The notes under the pieces: model-generated | The model's input: only the letters and a program-made list of their open reading frames with translations | What the model was told of the DNA's origin: nothing | Databases searched by the model: none | Position numbers and translations under genes: made by a program | DNA from: Acidimicrobiaceae bacterium | Lineage (GTDB): Bacteria; Actinomycetota; Acidimicrobiia; Acidimicrobiales; RAAP-2 | DNA: 64,000 bases | Reading direction: 5' to 3' | Assembly: GCA_027449885.1 (NCBI GenBank) | Contig: DAIDKS010000031.1 | Coordinates: forward strand, 1 to 64,000 | Shown: piece by piece, positions 16,262 to 23,618 of the stretch | Position numbering within the stretch: the first letter of the stretch is position 1 | How the letters are laid out: every line of letters begins with the position of its first letter

Positions 16262-17667
16262 CGGGCCGACTCTAGGCGGCCGACGCCGTCGCGCCGCACC
16301 CGCAGCTCGAGGCAGCTGCCCGCGGGGACCGGCACGAAGCGGGCCCGCCCACCGTGGCGGACCGCGATGTCGGCGACGATCGCGAGCCCGAGGCCCGTGC
16401 CGCCCGAGGTGCGCGCGCGGGCCGGGTCCGAGCGCACGAAGCGCTGGAAGTAGCGGGCGGCCGTCGTCACGTCGATGCCCTCGCCGTCGTCGGCGATGCG
16501 CACCACCGCCTCGTCCTCCTCGTAGCGGGCGCTGAAGCGCAGCTCCCGGCGGGCGTAGCGGGCCGCGTTGTCGACGACGTTGCGGACCATGCGGCGCAGG
16601 GTCGCCGGGTCGCCCACCACGCGCGTCGGCGTCACCTCCGAGGTGTCGACGGTGAGCTCGGTGATCGCCCGGATGCGGCTCGCCTCCTCGTAGAGCAGGT
16701 CGTCGAGGTCGACGTCGACGCGCCGGAACTCGATGCGGTGCTCGTCGTTGCGGGCCAGCCAGAAGAGGTCCTCGATGAGGGCGTCGAGGCGGCGGCCCTC
16801 CCGTTCGACGCGGTCGAGGACGGCCGGCACGTCGGCGGCCGACGGGTCGGTGCGGGCCCGCTCGACCGTCGCGAGGAGGGTGGTGAGCGGGCTGCGCAGC
16901 TCGTGGCTCGCGTTCGAGACGAACTCCTGCTGGAAGCGGCTCGAGGACTCCAGCCGGTCGAGCATTTCGTTCACGGTGCGCGAGAGGCGGGCGATCTCGT
17001 CGTCGCCCCCGGTCACCGGGACCCGCTCGGCGAGGTCGCGGGCGGCGATGCGTTCGACCCGCCGGCGGATCGACTCGACCGGGGCGAGGGCGAGCCCGAT
17101 GCCGAACCAGATGAGGGTCCCGGCGATCACGAGCAGGAGAGGGAAGGAGACGGCGACGCTCGCGAGCAGCACGGTCACCGAGTGGGTGATGGCCGTGCCG
17201 TAGACGAAGCCGAAGGCGAGGGCCGAGCCGCGCGAGGTGGTGATCGACTCGACGGCCCCCTGGCTCAGCTGGTCGCGCAGCGACGCCGTCGCGGGGGAGG
17301 CGACGAGGACGGCGTCGAGCCCGGAGACGGCGGCGTTGTCGGGCACCGCGCGCGCGAGGGGCGGCGTCCCGCCGAGGGCCGTCGAGGCGGCCCACACGTG
17401 GCGCCCGGTGGCGTCGGTCACCTGGACGACGACGTCGTTCGTCGTGGGCAGGGTGAGGACGCCGGTGCTCGGCAGCGGGGTCGTCGCGAGGCGGGTCTCC
17501 ACCTGGGCGAGGGCGTCGGAGACCCGGTTGGTGGCCCCGTTGACGAGGGAGCGGTGCACCAGGGCGACGAGGGCGAGGGCCGTGAAGAGCAGGACGGCCG
17601 CGATCGAGAGGACGAAGAACAGGGTCAGGCGCGCCCGGATCGAGAGGTCGGCGACGCGCCGGGGCAT
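16258..17667 (-). CDS. Sensor histidine kinase
   Basis: 469 residues. TM1 is at about 13-36, an extracytoplasmic sensor of about 125 residues follows, and TM2 is at about 165-195. A HAMP domain runs to about 245. HisKA carries the phosphorylated H255 in SNASHELRSP. HATPase_c shows the N box (NVVDNAARYA) and G boxes (DDGEGI, GGTGLGLAIV). It phosphorylates the response regulator encoded just upstream (TGATG overlap). The sensor domain has no cysteine pair or known ligand motif that I can see. Linked with a membrane redox protein, so a redox or envelope signal is plausible but unproved. Confidence 0.95.
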   Translation of the reverse strand: MPRRVADLSIRARLTLFFVLSIAAVLLFTALALVALVHRSLVNGATNRVSDALAQVETRLATTPLPSTGVLTLPTTNDVVVQVTDATGRHVWAASTALGGTPPLARAVPDNAAVSGLDAVLVASPATASLRDQLSQGAVESITTSRGSALAFGFVYGTAITHSVTVLLASVAVSFPLLLVIAGTLIWFGIGLALAPVESIRRRVERIAARDLAERVPVTGGDDEIARLSRTVNEMLDRLESSSRFQQEFVSNASHELRSPLTTLLATVERARTDPSAADVPAVLDRVEREGRRLDALIEDLFWLARNDEHRIEFRRVDVDLDDLLYEEASRIRAITELTVDTSEVTPTRVVGDPATLRRMVRNVVDNAARYARRELRFSARYEEDEAVVRIADDGEGIDVTTAARYFQRFVRSDPARARTSGGTGLGLAIVADIAVRHGGRARFVPVPAGSCLELRVRRDGVGRLESAR

Positions 17668-18353
17668 CAGTCCTCGCGCACGCGGTACCCGACGCCCCGC
17701 ACCGTGCGGATGACCGAGGGCTCCCCCTCGAGGTCGATCTTGCGACGCAGGTAGCCGATGTAGACCTCGACGATGTTGGGGTCGCCGTCGAAGTCCGCGC
17801 CCCAGACCGCCGCGAGGATCTCGCCCTTCGCGATGGTGCTCTCGGCGTGGGTCAGGAGGTACTCGAGCAGGGCGAACTCGCGCGGGGTGAGGGCGACCTC
17901 GCGACCGCGGGCGCTCACCCGGCGCGAGGTCGGGTCGAGGGTGATCACGCCGACCGAGATCGGCTGGGGCCGCTCGCGGTCGTGGCGCCGCAGGAGGGCG
18001 TTCACGCGGGCGAGCAGGATCGAGCGCTCGAAGGGCTTGCGCAGGAAATCGTCGGCCCCGACCTCGAGGCCCTCGACCTCGTCGAGCTCGCCGTCCTTCG
18101 CCGTGAGCATGAGCAGGGGCGTGTGGACCCCGGCGTTGCGCAGGTCGAGGCAGACGGAGAAGCCGTTGCGACGCGGCAGCATCAGGTCGAGGATGATCAC
18201 GTCGTAGGCGCCGTCGCGACCCTCGACGACGCCCGACTCGCCGTCGTGGCGCTGGGTCACGTCGAAGCCGGCGTCGGTCAGCAGGTCGGCCACCGCCTGG
18301 GCGAGGTCGAGGTCGTCCTCGACCACGAGGACCCGCCGGCGTTCATCGCTCAT
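17667..18353 (-). CDS. OmpR/PhoB-family response regulator
   Basis: 228 residues. The receiver domain has the acidic pair E12-D13, phosphoacceptor D56 (ILDLMLP) and K86 (LTAKDGE). The C-terminal winged helix (about 130-228) ends with the typical VRGVGYRV. Its start overlaps the stop of the DoxX-Rieske gene (ATGA) and its stop overlaps the start of the kinase gene, so all are translated from one mRNA. Targets are unknown; autoregulation of the unit is likely from family habit. Confidence 0.95.
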   Translation of the reverse strand: MSDERRRVLVVEDDLDLAQAVADLLTDAGFDVTQRHDGESGVVEGRDGAYDVIILDLMLPRRNGFSVCLDLRNAGVHTPLLMLTAKDGELDEVEGLEVGADDFLRKPFERSILLARVNALLRRHDRERPQPISVGVITLDPTSRRVSARGREVALTPREFALLEYLLTHAESTIAKGEILAAVWGADFDGDPNIVEVYIGYLRRKIDLEGEPSVIRTVRGVGYRVRED

Positions 18354-19585
18354 TTGAGATAGAGGTTACCGTCGGACCCCTCGACGACGTTGAGCTTGAG
18401 GAGCCCGTGGGGCGCCGGGCCGGAGATCACCTGACCGGTCGAGAGCGCGAACTGCGAGCCGTGGCAGGGGCAGGCGAGCACCTGGTTCTGGGCGTAGTAG
18501 CCGACGGTGCACCCGGCGTGGGGACAGACGGCGTCGTAGGCGTCGAAGACGCCCGAGCTCGGCTGGACGACGATGCCGGGATCGCCCGACGAGGGGATCG
18601 TGAAGGAGGCGGCCTGGCCGACCGGGACCTGGCTCGCCTTGCCGAGGAGCGTCCCGCCGGGGACGCCGCCCCCCGACGAGCCGGCCGTCGTGGTCGTGGT
18701 CGTGGGGCTCGCGCTCCCGCCGCTCGGCGGCGTCCCGGCGCCCAGCTGGGTCGGCGGCGTCGGCGCGGTCGTGCCGTGGATCACCCGTCCCGCCACGGCG
18801 TCGACGCCGCCGAGGACGACGGCCGCCCCCGCGACGAGGGTCGCCGTCGCCCCGCCGAGCACCAGGGCCCGTCGGTCGACCGAGTCGATCGTGACCCGCG
18901 TGGCGTAGGGGGCGCGCGGTCCGAGCAGGACCGGGCAGGCCCCGGGCTCGCAGAGCAGTCCCTCGCGCGCGTTGCACCGCCCCCGGTTGAACTGGCCGCA
19001 GAAGCGCTGGACCTGCGCGAAGGGCAGGGTCACGATGTCGGGCGGCGGGGCCCCCTCCATCGCGGCCGCCCGGCGCGCCAGGGCCCCGTCGAGCGAGAAG
19101 CGGCTCCCGGCGCCGGCGGCGATGAAGGGCAGCCAGGCGAAGAAGAAGACGATGTCGGCCCCCGTGTAGTAGGGGGCGGCGTGGAAGCTCACCGTGAGGA
19201 AGAGCATCAGGGAGAGCAGGGCGCCCCCGATCGCCGCGACGCGCATCCAGAGCCCGAGGAGGGCCCCGAGGCCGATCGCGACCTCGCCGAGGGCGATGAC
19301 GACGCCGATCGGCGTCGCGAGGGGGAGCAGGTGGCTGAGCAGCGCGTGGATCGGGCTGAGACGGACCGCGGCGATCAGCTGGGACTTGATCGAGATGGGA
19401 CTGAGCCCGTTGAAGAAGTTCGGGTTGGCGAGCTTCTGGAGCCCCGCGAAGAGGAAGGTCACCCCGAGGAAGGCCCGCAGCGGCAGCAGGGCCCAGCCGG
19501 CGAGGACCCAGGCGCGCGGCGGGGCGCCGAGCGGCAGGCGTCGTTCGGGTCGGCGGGCGTGGCTGACGGAGCGGGGCGCGGGCAC
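18350..19585 (-). CDS. DoxX-like membrane domain fused to a Rieske [2Fe-2S] domain
   Basis: 411 residues from GTG 19585. Residues about 30-160 form four helices of DoxX/TQO type (LRAFLGVTFLFAGLQKL, then GEVAIGLGALLGLWMR). Residues 196-217 hold four cysteines (C196, C204, C212, C217) in a short soluble segment. A Tat-like anchor follows (DRRALVLGG, R238-R239, hydrophobic to about 260), then a Pro/Thr/Ser/Gly linker. The Rieske domain has C354 and H356 (CPHAGC), C372 and H375 (CPCHGSQF), plus the disulfide pair C359/C374. The Rieske site is therefore complete and outside the membrane, like the Tat-dependent Rieske subunit of bc complexes. Function is not known; quinone-linked thiol or sulfur-compound oxidation is one guess from the DoxX relatives. 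Confidence 0.85.
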   Translation of the reverse strand: MPAPRSVSHARRPERRLPLGAPPRAWVLAGWALLPLRAFLGVTFLFAGLQKLANPNFFNGLSPISIKSQLIAAVRLSPIHALLSHLLPLATPIGVVIALGEVAIGLGALLGLWMRVAAIGGALLSLMLFLTVSFHAAPYYTGADIVFFFAWLPFIAAGAGSRFSLDGALARRAAAMEGAPPPDIVTLPFAQVQRFCGQFNRGRCNAREGLLCEPGACPVLLGPRAPYATRVTIDSVDRRALVLGGATATLVAGAAVVLGGVDAVAGRVIHGTTAPTPPTQLGAGTPPSGGSASPTTTTTTAGSSGGGVPGGTLLGKASQVPVGQAASFTIPSSGDPGIVVQPSSGVFDAYDAVCPHAGCTVGYYAQNQVLACPCHGSQFALSTGQVISGPAPHGLLKLNVVEGSDGNLYLK

Positions 19586-19651
19586 AACGACCAGTAAACC
19601 AGTCGAACGTCGTCGTCCGGGCCGCGGGCCCGCCGTCGCGGCGCGAGCGAC

Positions 19652-19657
19652 CACAAT
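19652..19657 (+). promoter_or_regulatory. -10-like box for a leaderless DedA mRNA
   Basis: CACAAT ends six bases before ATG 19664, separated only by G residues, so transcription would begin at or next to the start codon. Confidence 0.35.
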
Positions 19658-19663
19658 GGGGGG

Positions 19664-20341
19664 ATGCTCGTCGCCTCCATCACGTCCTTCGTGCTGACGA
19701 AGATCCAGCACCTGCCCGGCGGGCTCGTCTACACCCTCGTCGCCCTGCTCGTCTTCGGCGAGGCGGCCCTCTTCATCGGCTTCGTCCTGCCCGGCGAGAC
19801 CTCGGTCCTCGTGGCCGGCGTCGTCGCGAGCCAGCACCACGTGCGCCTCACCGCCCTCATCCCGCTCGTGATCGTGGCGGCCGTCGTCGGCGACTCGGTC
19901 GGCTACGAGGTCGGCCGCCACTTCGGCCACCGCCTGATGGACCTGCCGGTCCTGCGACGACGGCAGGCGGCCCTGCACCGGGCCCTTACCGGTCTGCGCA
20001 CCAAGGGGGCGCGCTACGTGGTGCTCGGGCGCTTCACCGCCTTCCTGCGCGCCGTGATGCCGGGCCTCGCGGGCATGTCCGGCATGGCCTACCGCCGCTT
20101 CCTCGCGGCGAACGCCCTCGGGGGCGTCATCTGGGGCGTCTCCTACACCCTGCTCGGCTTCTACGCCGGGTCGGCCCTCAGCAAGGTCGAGACCTACTCC
20201 TCGTGGGCCGGGATCGGCCTCCTCGTCCTCGTCCTCGGCGGGGCGCTCGCCCTGCACCTCCTGCGGCGCCGCCGCGACCTCGCCGTCGAGGCCGCCTACG
20301 AGGCCGAGCACCCCGAGGGCTCAGCGCAGGGCGGCGAGTAG
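19664..20341 (+). CDS. DedA-family membrane protein
   Basis: 225 residues. DedA (PF09335) proteins are lipid scramblase or transporter-like membrane proteins needed for envelope upkeep; several recycle undecaprenyl phosphate. The conserved re-entrant segment is visible at about 32-52 (GEAALFIGFVLPGETSVL), and the second at about 125-150 with GRFTAFLRAVMPGLAG, where the conserved Arg residues occur. Helices follow near 150-170 and 185-200. The C-terminus is charged. Divergent from the DoxX-Rieske gene, with a 78-base gap, and convergent (21-base overlap) with the GH1-like gene. Confidence 0.92.
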   Translation: MLVASITSFVLTKIQHLPGGLVYTLVALLVFGEAALFIGFVLPGETSVLVAGVVASQHHVRLTALIPLVIVAAVVGDSVGYEVGRHFGHRLMDLPVLRRRQAALHRALTGLRTKGARYVVLGRFTAFLRAVMPGLAGMSGMAYRRFLAANALGGVIWGVSYTLLGFYAGSALSKVETYSSWAGIGLLVLVLGGALALHLLRRRRDLAVEAAYEAEHPEGSAQGGE

Positions 20342-21118
20342 GGCGGCGGCCGGGCCGGGGACCCAGGCGTCGGCCCGGCGCACCAGCAGCCCGGTGCGCG
20401 ACCCGGTGGGCCCGGACCCGGCGACCAGGCTGCGCAGGTAGAGGTCCCCGCCCTCGCGCGCCAGATCGGCGAGCTCGCGCGGCGGGGTCTCGAGCGAGAC
20501 GGCCCGGCCGCTCGCCCGGCGGGGGGCGATCGCCGGATCCGACTCGAGGGCCTCGACGACCCCGCGGACCTGGTCGTGGGCGTCGCGGGCGTCGGCGCGG
20601 GCCTCGCGCCGCCACGGCGGCGCCGCGCCGGTGACGAACCCCCGGTCGACGAGGCCGCGGGGGTCGCTCGCCACCACGATCCCGGTCGCCGCGTCGATCC
20701 GCTCAGCGACCCGGCGCCCGTGGGCGAGGGCGTAGGGCGCGACCCAGGGCAGCAGCCAGGCCTCGAGGCCGGCCCAGAGGGGCCAGACCTCGTCGAAGAG
20801 GAGGACCGTCACGGCCAGCCCGGCCGCCCGGGCCGCCCCGGCGACGCGGGCGTAGCGCTCGAGTGCGGCCCCGTCGACCTCGTCCCGGCGCGGCTCGACC
20901 CGGGCCCACTCGACGCCGAGGCGGATCCCGTCGAGGCCCAGCTCGGCCGCCCGCTCGACGACCTCCTCGTAGTCGTCCCAGAGGCCCGCCGCGAGTCCCG
21001 GGGCCGTCGTGCGGCGCAGGGCGTGGGTCGGGGCGTAGCAGGTCGTCGGGCCGCCCTCGACGTCGTAGCCACCCTCGACGGCGTAGCCGTCCAGGGTGGC
21101 GAAGAGACGGGCGCTCAC
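20321..21118 (-). CDS. GH1-like TIM-barrel protein lacking the acid/base Glu
   Basis: 265 residues, little more than half of a normal GH1 beta-glycosidase. Residues about 45-115 follow the GH1 pattern closely: a helix, then GIRLGVEWARVEP, then YARVAGAARAAGLAVTVLLFDEVWPLW. Where GH1 enzymes have the acid/base motif T-x-N-E-P, this protein has VVASDPRG, and the following GF..GAAPPW matches the next conserved GY..G..PPG stretch. The nucleophile motif (I/V-T-E-N-G) is not found. This looks like a GH1 relative with no standard hydrolase site. It may bind a sugar, or use other residues. GTG start. Confidence 0.6.
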   Translation of the reverse strand: MSARLFATLDGYAVEGGYDVEGGPTTCYAPTHALRRTTAPGLAAGLWDDYEEVVERAAELGLDGIRLGVEWARVEPRRDEVDGAALERYARVAGAARAAGLAVTVLLFDEVWPLWAGLEAWLLPWVAPYALAHGRRVAERIDAATGIVVASDPRGLVDRGFVTGAAPPWRREARADARDAHDQVRGVVEALESDPAIAPRRASGRAVSLETPPRELADLAREGGDLYLRSLVAGSGPTGSRTGLLVRRADAWVPGPAAALLAALR

Positions 21119-21177
21119 GGGCCCGAGTCTCCCACGCGGGGGCGCGGTAGCGTGACGACGAGCGAAACGGAGGTGCC

Positions 21178-21942
21178 ATGGCGGACGAGGTACTGAGCGA
21201 GCGGGTGGGCCACGTCGCCCTCCTGACCATCAACCGGCCGGAGGCCCGCAACGCCATCAACCAGGCGACGGCCCTCGCCCTCGAGGCCGCCCTCACCGCG
21301 ACCGAGGCCGACGACGACGTCTGGGTCGTCGTCCTCACCGGGTCGGGCGACAAGGCCTTCTCGGCCGGCATGGACCTGAAGGCCTTCGCCGCCGGCGAGG
21401 TCCCCTTCACCCCGTCGGGCTTCGGCGGGATCACCACCCGCACCCTGACGAAGCCCCTCATCGCGGCGGTGAACGGTGCGGCCCTCGCCGGGGGCTTCGA
21501 GATCGCCCTCAGCTGCGACCTGGTCGTCGCGGCCGAGCACGCGATCTTCGGCATCCCCGAGGCGAGCCGCGGCCTGATCGCCGGGGCCGGCGGGCTGATC
21601 CGCCTGGCGAAGCGCACCTCCCGAGCCGTCGCCCTGGAGATGGCCCTCACCGCCGAGCCGGTCTCGGCCGCCCGCGCCCTCGAGCTCGGCCTGGTCAACC
21701 GGGTCGTCCCCGCCGAGAGCCTGCGCGACAGCGCGATCGCCCTCGCCGAGCGCATCGCCGCGAACGCCCCCCTCGCCGTGCGCGAGTCGAAGCGCGTCAT
21801 GCTCGCCTCCCTCGAGATGACCGAGGCCGAGGCCTGGAAGGTGAACGACGCGGCCTTCGGCGCCATCGGCCGCAGCGCCGACGCCCTCGAGGGGGCCGTC
21901 GCCTTCGCCGAGAAGCGCCCGCCGCACTGGACGGGGAAGTAA
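21178..21942 (+). CDS. Enoyl-CoA hydratase/isomerase family (crotonase)
   Basis: 254 residues. It adds water to 2-enoyl-CoA in fatty-acid or related oxidation. Oxyanion-hole segments are AFSAGMDLKAF (about 60-70) and NGAALAGGFEIAL (about 99-111). Both catalytic glutamates are present, E108 and E128 (GIPEASRG). Good ribosome-binding site (GGAGGTGCC) before ATG. TAGCGT at 21148-21153 is a possible -10 box. The next gene begins right after its stop. The exact acyl-CoA substrate cannot be told, and no other beta-oxidation genes are adjacent. Confidence 0.93.
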   Translation: MADEVLSERVGHVALLTINRPEARNAINQATALALEAALTATEADDDVWVVVLTGSGDKAFSAGMDLKAFAAGEVPFTPSGFGGITTRTLTKPLIAAVNGAALAGGFEIALSCDLVVAAEHAIFGIPEASRGLIAGAGGLIRLAKRTSRAVALEMALTAEPVSAARALELGLVNRVVPAESLRDSAIALAERIAANAPLAVRESKRVMLASLEMTEAEAWKVNDAAFGAIGRSADALEGAVAFAEKRPPHWTGK

Positions 21943-22365
21943 GTGCTCGCGAGCGTCAACCAGCTGGCCGACTCGCTCACCTGGATCCGCCTCGGCCTGC
22001 ACGTGACCGCGGCGACCGTCTGGGTCGGCGGGCAGCTCGTCATGGCGGGCCTCGTCCCCGCGGCCCGCAAGATCTCCCCCGAGGCGCCGCGCGCCCTCGC
22101 CGCCACCTTCGGGCGCATCTCCTGGCCCGCCTACTGGCTCCTCGTCGCGACGGGGCTCTGGAACTGGGCCGCCGTCACCGGCGGCTCGACCTCGGGTGCC
22201 TGGATGGCCGTCTTCGTGGTGAAGCTCGTCGCGGTCGTCGCGGCCGGCGTCTTCGCCTGGCGCCACACGCGCGCCACCTCGGCGGCCGCCCGCGGGGCCT
22301 TCGCCGGCACGGCGGCCCTCGCGTCGCTCCTCGCCCTCGCCCTCGGCGTGGGCCTCGGGGGCTAG
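21943..22365 (+). CDS. CopD-like integral membrane protein
   Basis: 140 residues from GTG, with no gap after the enoyl-CoA hydratase stop (TAAGTG). Four hydrophobic segments (about 13-35, 60-78, 84-105 and 115-138) with a His in the first (LGLHVTAATVWVGGQ), an arrangement found in CopD/DUF2269-like membrane proteins associated with copper or heme. The second His (WRHTRA) closes the third helix. Function unknown. Its stop lies in the CTAG shared with azlD. Confidence 0.65.
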   Translation: MLASVNQLADSLTWIRLGLHVTAATVWVGGQLVMAGLVPAARKISPEAPRALAATFGRISWPAYWLLVATGLWNWAAVTGGSTSGAWMAVFVVKLVAVVAAGVFAWRHTRATSAAARGAFAGTAALASLLALALGVGLGG

Positions 22366-22679
22366 CCGCCGAGCCGCACCACCAGGGCCGACGTGACCGC
22401 GGCGGCCAGCACCACGACCGGGAAGGGCGCCCGCCGCCACAGCGCGACGAGGGCCGCGGCGAGCCCGGCCACCCGGTGGTCGAGGACCACGTGGGTCCGC
22501 GTGGCGAGCCCCTGGGCGACGACGAGGGCGCTCAGCAGCACGACCGGCACCAGCTCGTTGATCCGGCGCAGCCGGGGGTGGGCGAACCAGCGCGAGGGCG
22601 CGAGGTGCCCGAGGAGCTTCAGGGCGTAGGCGAGGACCCCCGTGAGCACGACCACCGCCCACGCGGCCGACGGGCTCAC
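22362..22679 (-). CDS. azlD: AzlD-family branched-chain amino acid exporter subunit
   Basis: 105 residues, four hydrophobic segments, the usual AzlD size. The first helix (AWAVVVLTGVLAYALKLLGH) and the following HPRLRRINELVPVVLLSALV match the AzlD pattern. It forms a two-part exporter with AzlC, in the cell membrane. The GTG start overlaps the azlC stop (GTGA). In other bacteria the pair exports branched-chain amino acids or their analogues; the substrate here is inferred. Confidence 0.85.
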   Translation of the reverse strand: MSPSAAWAVVVLTGVLAYALKLLGHLAPSRWFAHPRLRRINELVPVVLLSALVVAQGLATRTHVVLDHRVAGLAAALVALWRRAPFPVVVLAAAVTSALVVRLGG

Positions 22680-23335
22680 TCGCGCCACCCGGCGCCGACG
22701 GCCACGAGGACCGCGGCGACGATCGGGAGCCCCGCCGGCAGCAGCGGCGTCAGCGCCAGCGTGAGGAGGGCCGCCAGGGCCGCCGCCGCGCGTGAGCGCG
22801 CGGCGGTGAGGCGGGGCCCGACGAGGGCGAGGAAGGCCGCGGGCACGGCCGCGTCGAGCCCCCAGGCGGCGGGGTCCCCGAGGACCCGGGCACCGGTCGC
22901 CCCGGCGAGGGTGAAGACGTTCCAGAGGACGTAGACGGCCCCGCCCGTCCACCAGAAGGCCCGGCGCATGGCCGCGCGCCCGCGGCCCTGCTGTCCGAGG
23001 GCGACCCCCGTCGACTCGTCGATCGTCACCTGGGCGGCGAGGAGGCGCCGCCACCCCCGCGCCTCGACCACCGGCGAGAGGGCGACGCCGTAGAGGGCGT
23101 TGCGCACCCCGAGGAGGGTCGCCGCCCCCACGGCGCTCGCGACCGGGCCCCCGGCCGCCACCACCCCGACGGCCGCGAACTGGCTGGCCCCGGTGAAGGC
23201 GACGAGCGAGAGCAGGCAGGTCTGGAGCACGCTGAAGCCCGCCGCCACCCCCGCCGCCCCGAAGGCGAGGCCGTAGAGGCCCACGGGGACGGCGACCGCG
23301 AGCGCGTCCCGCACCACCGCCCGCGACCCGTCCAC
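22676..23335 (-). CDS. azlC: AzlC-family branched-chain amino acid exporter
   Basis: 219 residues from GTG 23335. The N-terminal signature is DALAVAVPVGLYGLAFGAAG, followed by QTCLLSLVAFTGASQFAAVG and GVRNALYGVALSP, which are the conserved AzlC blocks (PF03591). Six or seven hydrophobic segments. The beta partner AzlD follows with a GTGA overlap. The start is the first plausible one after a GGGAGAG sequence; a longer N-terminus would be polar and unlike the family. Confidence 0.88.
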   Translation of the reverse strand: MDGSRAVVRDALAVAVPVGLYGLAFGAAGVAAGFSVLQTCLLSLVAFTGASQFAAVGVVAAGGPVASAVGAATLLGVRNALYGVALSPVVEARGWRRLLAAQVTIDESTGVALGQQGRGRAAMRRAFWWTGGAVYVLWNVFTLAGATGARVLGDPAAWGLDAAVPAAFLALVGPRLTAARSRAAAALAALLTLALTPLLPAGLPIVAAVLVAVGAGWRE

Positions 23336-23393
23336 GCCCCATTCTCTCCCGGCCTGTCGCCGGCGCGCCGTGGGCGGTAGGGTACGGACGGAA

Positions 23394-23399
23394 AAGGAG
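23394..23399 (+). promoter_or_regulatory. Ribosome-binding site of tatA
   Basis: AAGGAG stands five bases before the GTG start. TAGGGT at 23378-23383 is a likely -10 box, giving a short leader. Confidence 0.6.
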
Positions 23400-23404
23400 T
23401 ACAC

Positions 23405-23608
23405 GTGTTCCTCGCTGAGATCTTCGGGCCGGACCTGCTGATCGTCGTGATCGTGGTGGCCGTCCTGGTCTTCGGCGGTTCGGCCATCCCCAAGCTGGCC
23501 CGCAACCTGGGCGCGGCGAAGACCGAGTTCGAGAAGGGCCTCAAGGCCTCGAAGTCGACCGACGTCACCGCCGAGAAGCCCGAGTCGAACGACACCACCA
23601 CCCCGTAG
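23405..23608 (+). CDS. tatA: Sec-independent protein translocase TatA
   Basis: 67 residues: one N-terminal membrane helix (LLIVVIVVAVLVFGG), the FG hinge, and an amphipathic helix starting AIPKLARNLGAAKTEF, followed by a polar Thr-rich tail. TatA multimers form the pore of the twin-arginine translocase that carries folded proteins across the membrane. Here it stands apart from tatB or tatC. The DoxX-Rieske protein in this window is a likely user. The FGGSAIPKL segment is the TatA signature. Confidence 0.92.
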   Translation: MFLAEIFGPDLLIVVIVVAVLVFGGSAIPKLARNLGAAKTEFEKGLKASKSTDVTAEKPESNDTTTP

Positions 23609-23618
23609 CGCGCCTCGC

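Noticed and set aside
15515..17395. A single 626-codon protein joining the SCO6745-like gene to sequence upstream
   Set aside because: The upstream part is a shifted frame of the histidine kinase gene; the ATG at 16261 overlapping the kinase stop is the natural start.
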